This document shows, in pieces, positions 62,001 to 64,000 of a stretch of 64,000 nucleotides of DNA. The position numbers and the translations under genes are program-made. The DNA lies in NCBI GenBank assembly GCA_022113835.1, contig JAILWY010000021.1, positions 3,472,001-3,536,000 of the forward strand, read 5' to 3'. Position 1 is the stretch's first letter. Each line of letters begins with the position of its first letter. Below the pieces are notes generated by a model that saw nothing but the letters and a program-made list of their open reading frames with translations, had not been told where the DNA came from and did not search any database. This DNA comes from Atopsyche davidsoni (lineage: Eukaryota > Arthropoda > Insecta > Trichoptera > Hydrobiosidae).

Positions 62001-64000
62001 CTTTGATGCTTTAACAGGTTCTAAAGTTTCATACCTGAAACTCGAAGTGTATTTTCTGATATTCTCATTAATGGGGTTTTAATTTTCCTGGTTATTCAAC
62101 CTGCCGCACAGTACGCAAAAAAGTTTCATGTGGTTTCAGAACATTTTGATTTACTTTCTTTATTTCATTAAATAAAAAAATATACAAAATAAAATGGTGT
62201 CAAGGCATCTGAATTTTAAATTGAAATTTGTTTAATTTATAACTACCGAGTTAATTGGAATTCGCTAAAATGATACTATACGATAGAATCATAACAAGTT
62301 ACTGAGAATTGTATTTTTATTAATATTTTTTAGTTAAAAACTTTAAATAGTTAAAGTTTTTTTGTAAAATTATTTATAAAATAAAATATTAAAAGTATAT
62401 TTTATAATGGTATAAATAGTATTTCTGATTGTTTAATTCATTAAATTATTAAAATAAAAGATGAAATAACAAGCAATGCAGGATACAAAATATGTTCCTG
62501 ATAATGTTTTGTACGTTTCTCACTGTACGCCGGTAGAAGCACTAAGAATCTGACTTTCCTTAAAGTTTTCACCAGAATAGCAAAAAAACAAAAATTCCAC
62601 GTAGTGCCTTGCATTCTAATTAAAAAAAACTTAAATTGAATTTATTAGAATATTTTGTTTAAGGTAGTAGTTATTAAATTTTACACAAAAAATCAAAATA
62701 GATTTGAACTGAAACGCTTAGTCATTAGATAATATAAATATAAACAGCAAAAATAATTAATATTCGCAATCAATGTTTTCAGGGATCTTTGTTTTAAATT
62801 ATGTTAAAAATGCATTTAAGTCTTATGCCATTAAAATAAAAAAAATGTTTTTATTATTGTACGATTTGAAATTCAGGTGTAAAAATGTATATTATGAATA
62901 ATGATGTTTGTCTTATGATAAAATGAGGATTTCAAAAGCACAGAAACCGTAAGTCCTCAGTGAGATCCAAAAAAATTTATTGATTTCCACCAAAAGGCAG
63001 AACGATTGAAATGTTTTTATAAGACATCCAAAATGTGTCAAGGTTCCTAAAGTCCTGAGCCTGGACAAGCCTCGGCAGGGACATCATTGAACAAAGTGGA
63101 TTTACAGTTTTTGTCATTCGCTCTCCATCGGACCCTTTTTGTATTCAATTCTACAATCGGATTTGTTAAAGTACGCCGCATTTTCACTCAAAGTCTGGGG
63201 GTAGAGAATCTTCAACTGCCTGCCAGAGAAAAAAGGCACGAGGGGGTGGCGAGCTCAGGGGTGTTTGACTTAACGCCAATGTTTTTATTTGGCGATACTG
63301 GAGTGTTTACAGATAAAACAGTCGAAAACACCAAACACTTTGGTTATATCTAAAGCTGAGACATTTTATTACTATTAATTTATTAAAAGCTTGCTGTTGA
63401 AATATATTAAGAAATCCATACAATTAAAATGACTCGAAGAATAAACGCTTCATGTTTCGAGGAGAAAATCATCGTACTCAAATACCTTACCTGCTTATTG
63501 AAATTATTTTTTTCTTTATCATTCTTAATGTTGTAACTATGGACATTGAACTACGAAAAAGCATTATATAAGATGAATTTAATTTTAATTTAATACCGTA
63601 AAGTTTTGAATTATGGTTTTACATCCCGCGCATGCAACATGATTGTGAAATTTCATTATATTATTTTAGTTGGAAATATTTGTATATCTAATTATTTATA
63701 TTTTTATATAAAATTTTAAAGAATTTTTTTTTTCGTCAAAATAAGCATTTTTGGTAAAGGTTTCTTTGTGATTTTTTTTAAAATATGGATAAAATTTTAT
63801 TTATTTTAGATGCAAGCATCCACATAATTATATACAAAATTTGGATAATTATTCTAATTATTCTAATATGCTGTAGTTTTTATTGAATGCTTCAAACTGG
63901 GGTTAATTACTATTTAGTTATCAGTTATGATGTAGCATTTGTAATGCGCTTTCCTTTGCGTCGGAAAATCGGTGACTTTTGTTATAAAGACACGAAAATG
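59100..64000. other. Gene-poor AT-rich right end
   Basis: No gene is recognised. GC-richer patches lie at 59630-59720 (GATCGAAAGTTCGAAGGTTC, faintly tRNA/SINE-like), 61080-61240 and 63040-63350 (an 80-codon frame without splice support). Confidence 0.45.

Noticed and set aside
1..64000. CRISPR array, operons, prophage or bacterial islands
   Set aside because: No spacer-type direct repeats, no ribosome-binding sites and no long uninterrupted genes; the architecture is eukaryotic throughout.

Overview
The window is nuclear DNA of an AT-rich eukaryote, most likely an insect. Genes are split by introns with GT..AG borders. There are no bacterial-type operons. Long non-coding stretches are studded with fold-back elements, SINE-like repeats and a TTAA-flanked piggyBac remnant. 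Order and species cannot be fixed from the sequence.

Only about 17 kb carries genes that can be rebuilt with confidence, all in the middle. From left to right they are: a two-exon gene for a 184-residue secreted orphan (32.3-33.0 kb, +); a six-exon alpha-carbonic-anhydrase-like gene of 320 residues (33.0-35.2 kb, -); a two-exon MYCBP-associated-protein (MYCBPAP) gene of 633 residues (35.6-37.5 kb, +); and an eight-coding-exon alpha-carbonic anhydrase of 347 residues (39.7-48.2 kb, -) with a probable non-coding first exon near 48.8 kb. The orphan and the first carbonic anhydrase converge with 84 bp between stop codons and interlocking poly(A) signals. The first carbonic anhydrase and MYCBPAP diverge from a 341-bp gap that must hold both promoters. 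The two carbonic anhydrases differ in a telling way. The long-intron one keeps every catalytic residue, whereas the compact one keeps the three zinc histidines but has lost both members of the Thr199-Glu106 pair.

Left of this cluster, at 20.9-22.3 kb on the minus strand, a sharp core promoter (TATA at -31, TCATTC initiator) precedes a 169-nt ATG-less leader exon. A first coding exon of an unrecognised gene follows, and most of that coding exon lies in a 180-bp-period tandem duplication. The rest of this gene runs leftwards and was not found; the 3.3 kb left of the coding exon is strikingly A-rich on the + strand with a recurring ACATGAACGTAACA-type motif.

The remainder (1-16, 22.5-32 and 49-64 kb) is gene-poor. 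It holds decayed transposable elements: a LINE-type polymerase relic, a roughly 700-bp element with an ACTAGCGGATACCCGG head, three small repeat families, a TA-flanked MITE and a fold-back with 90-bp arms. It also holds isolated higher-GC blocks that are open in several frames and look more like regulatory DNA than exons, plus a few splice-flanked candidate exons that could not be linked to a gene.
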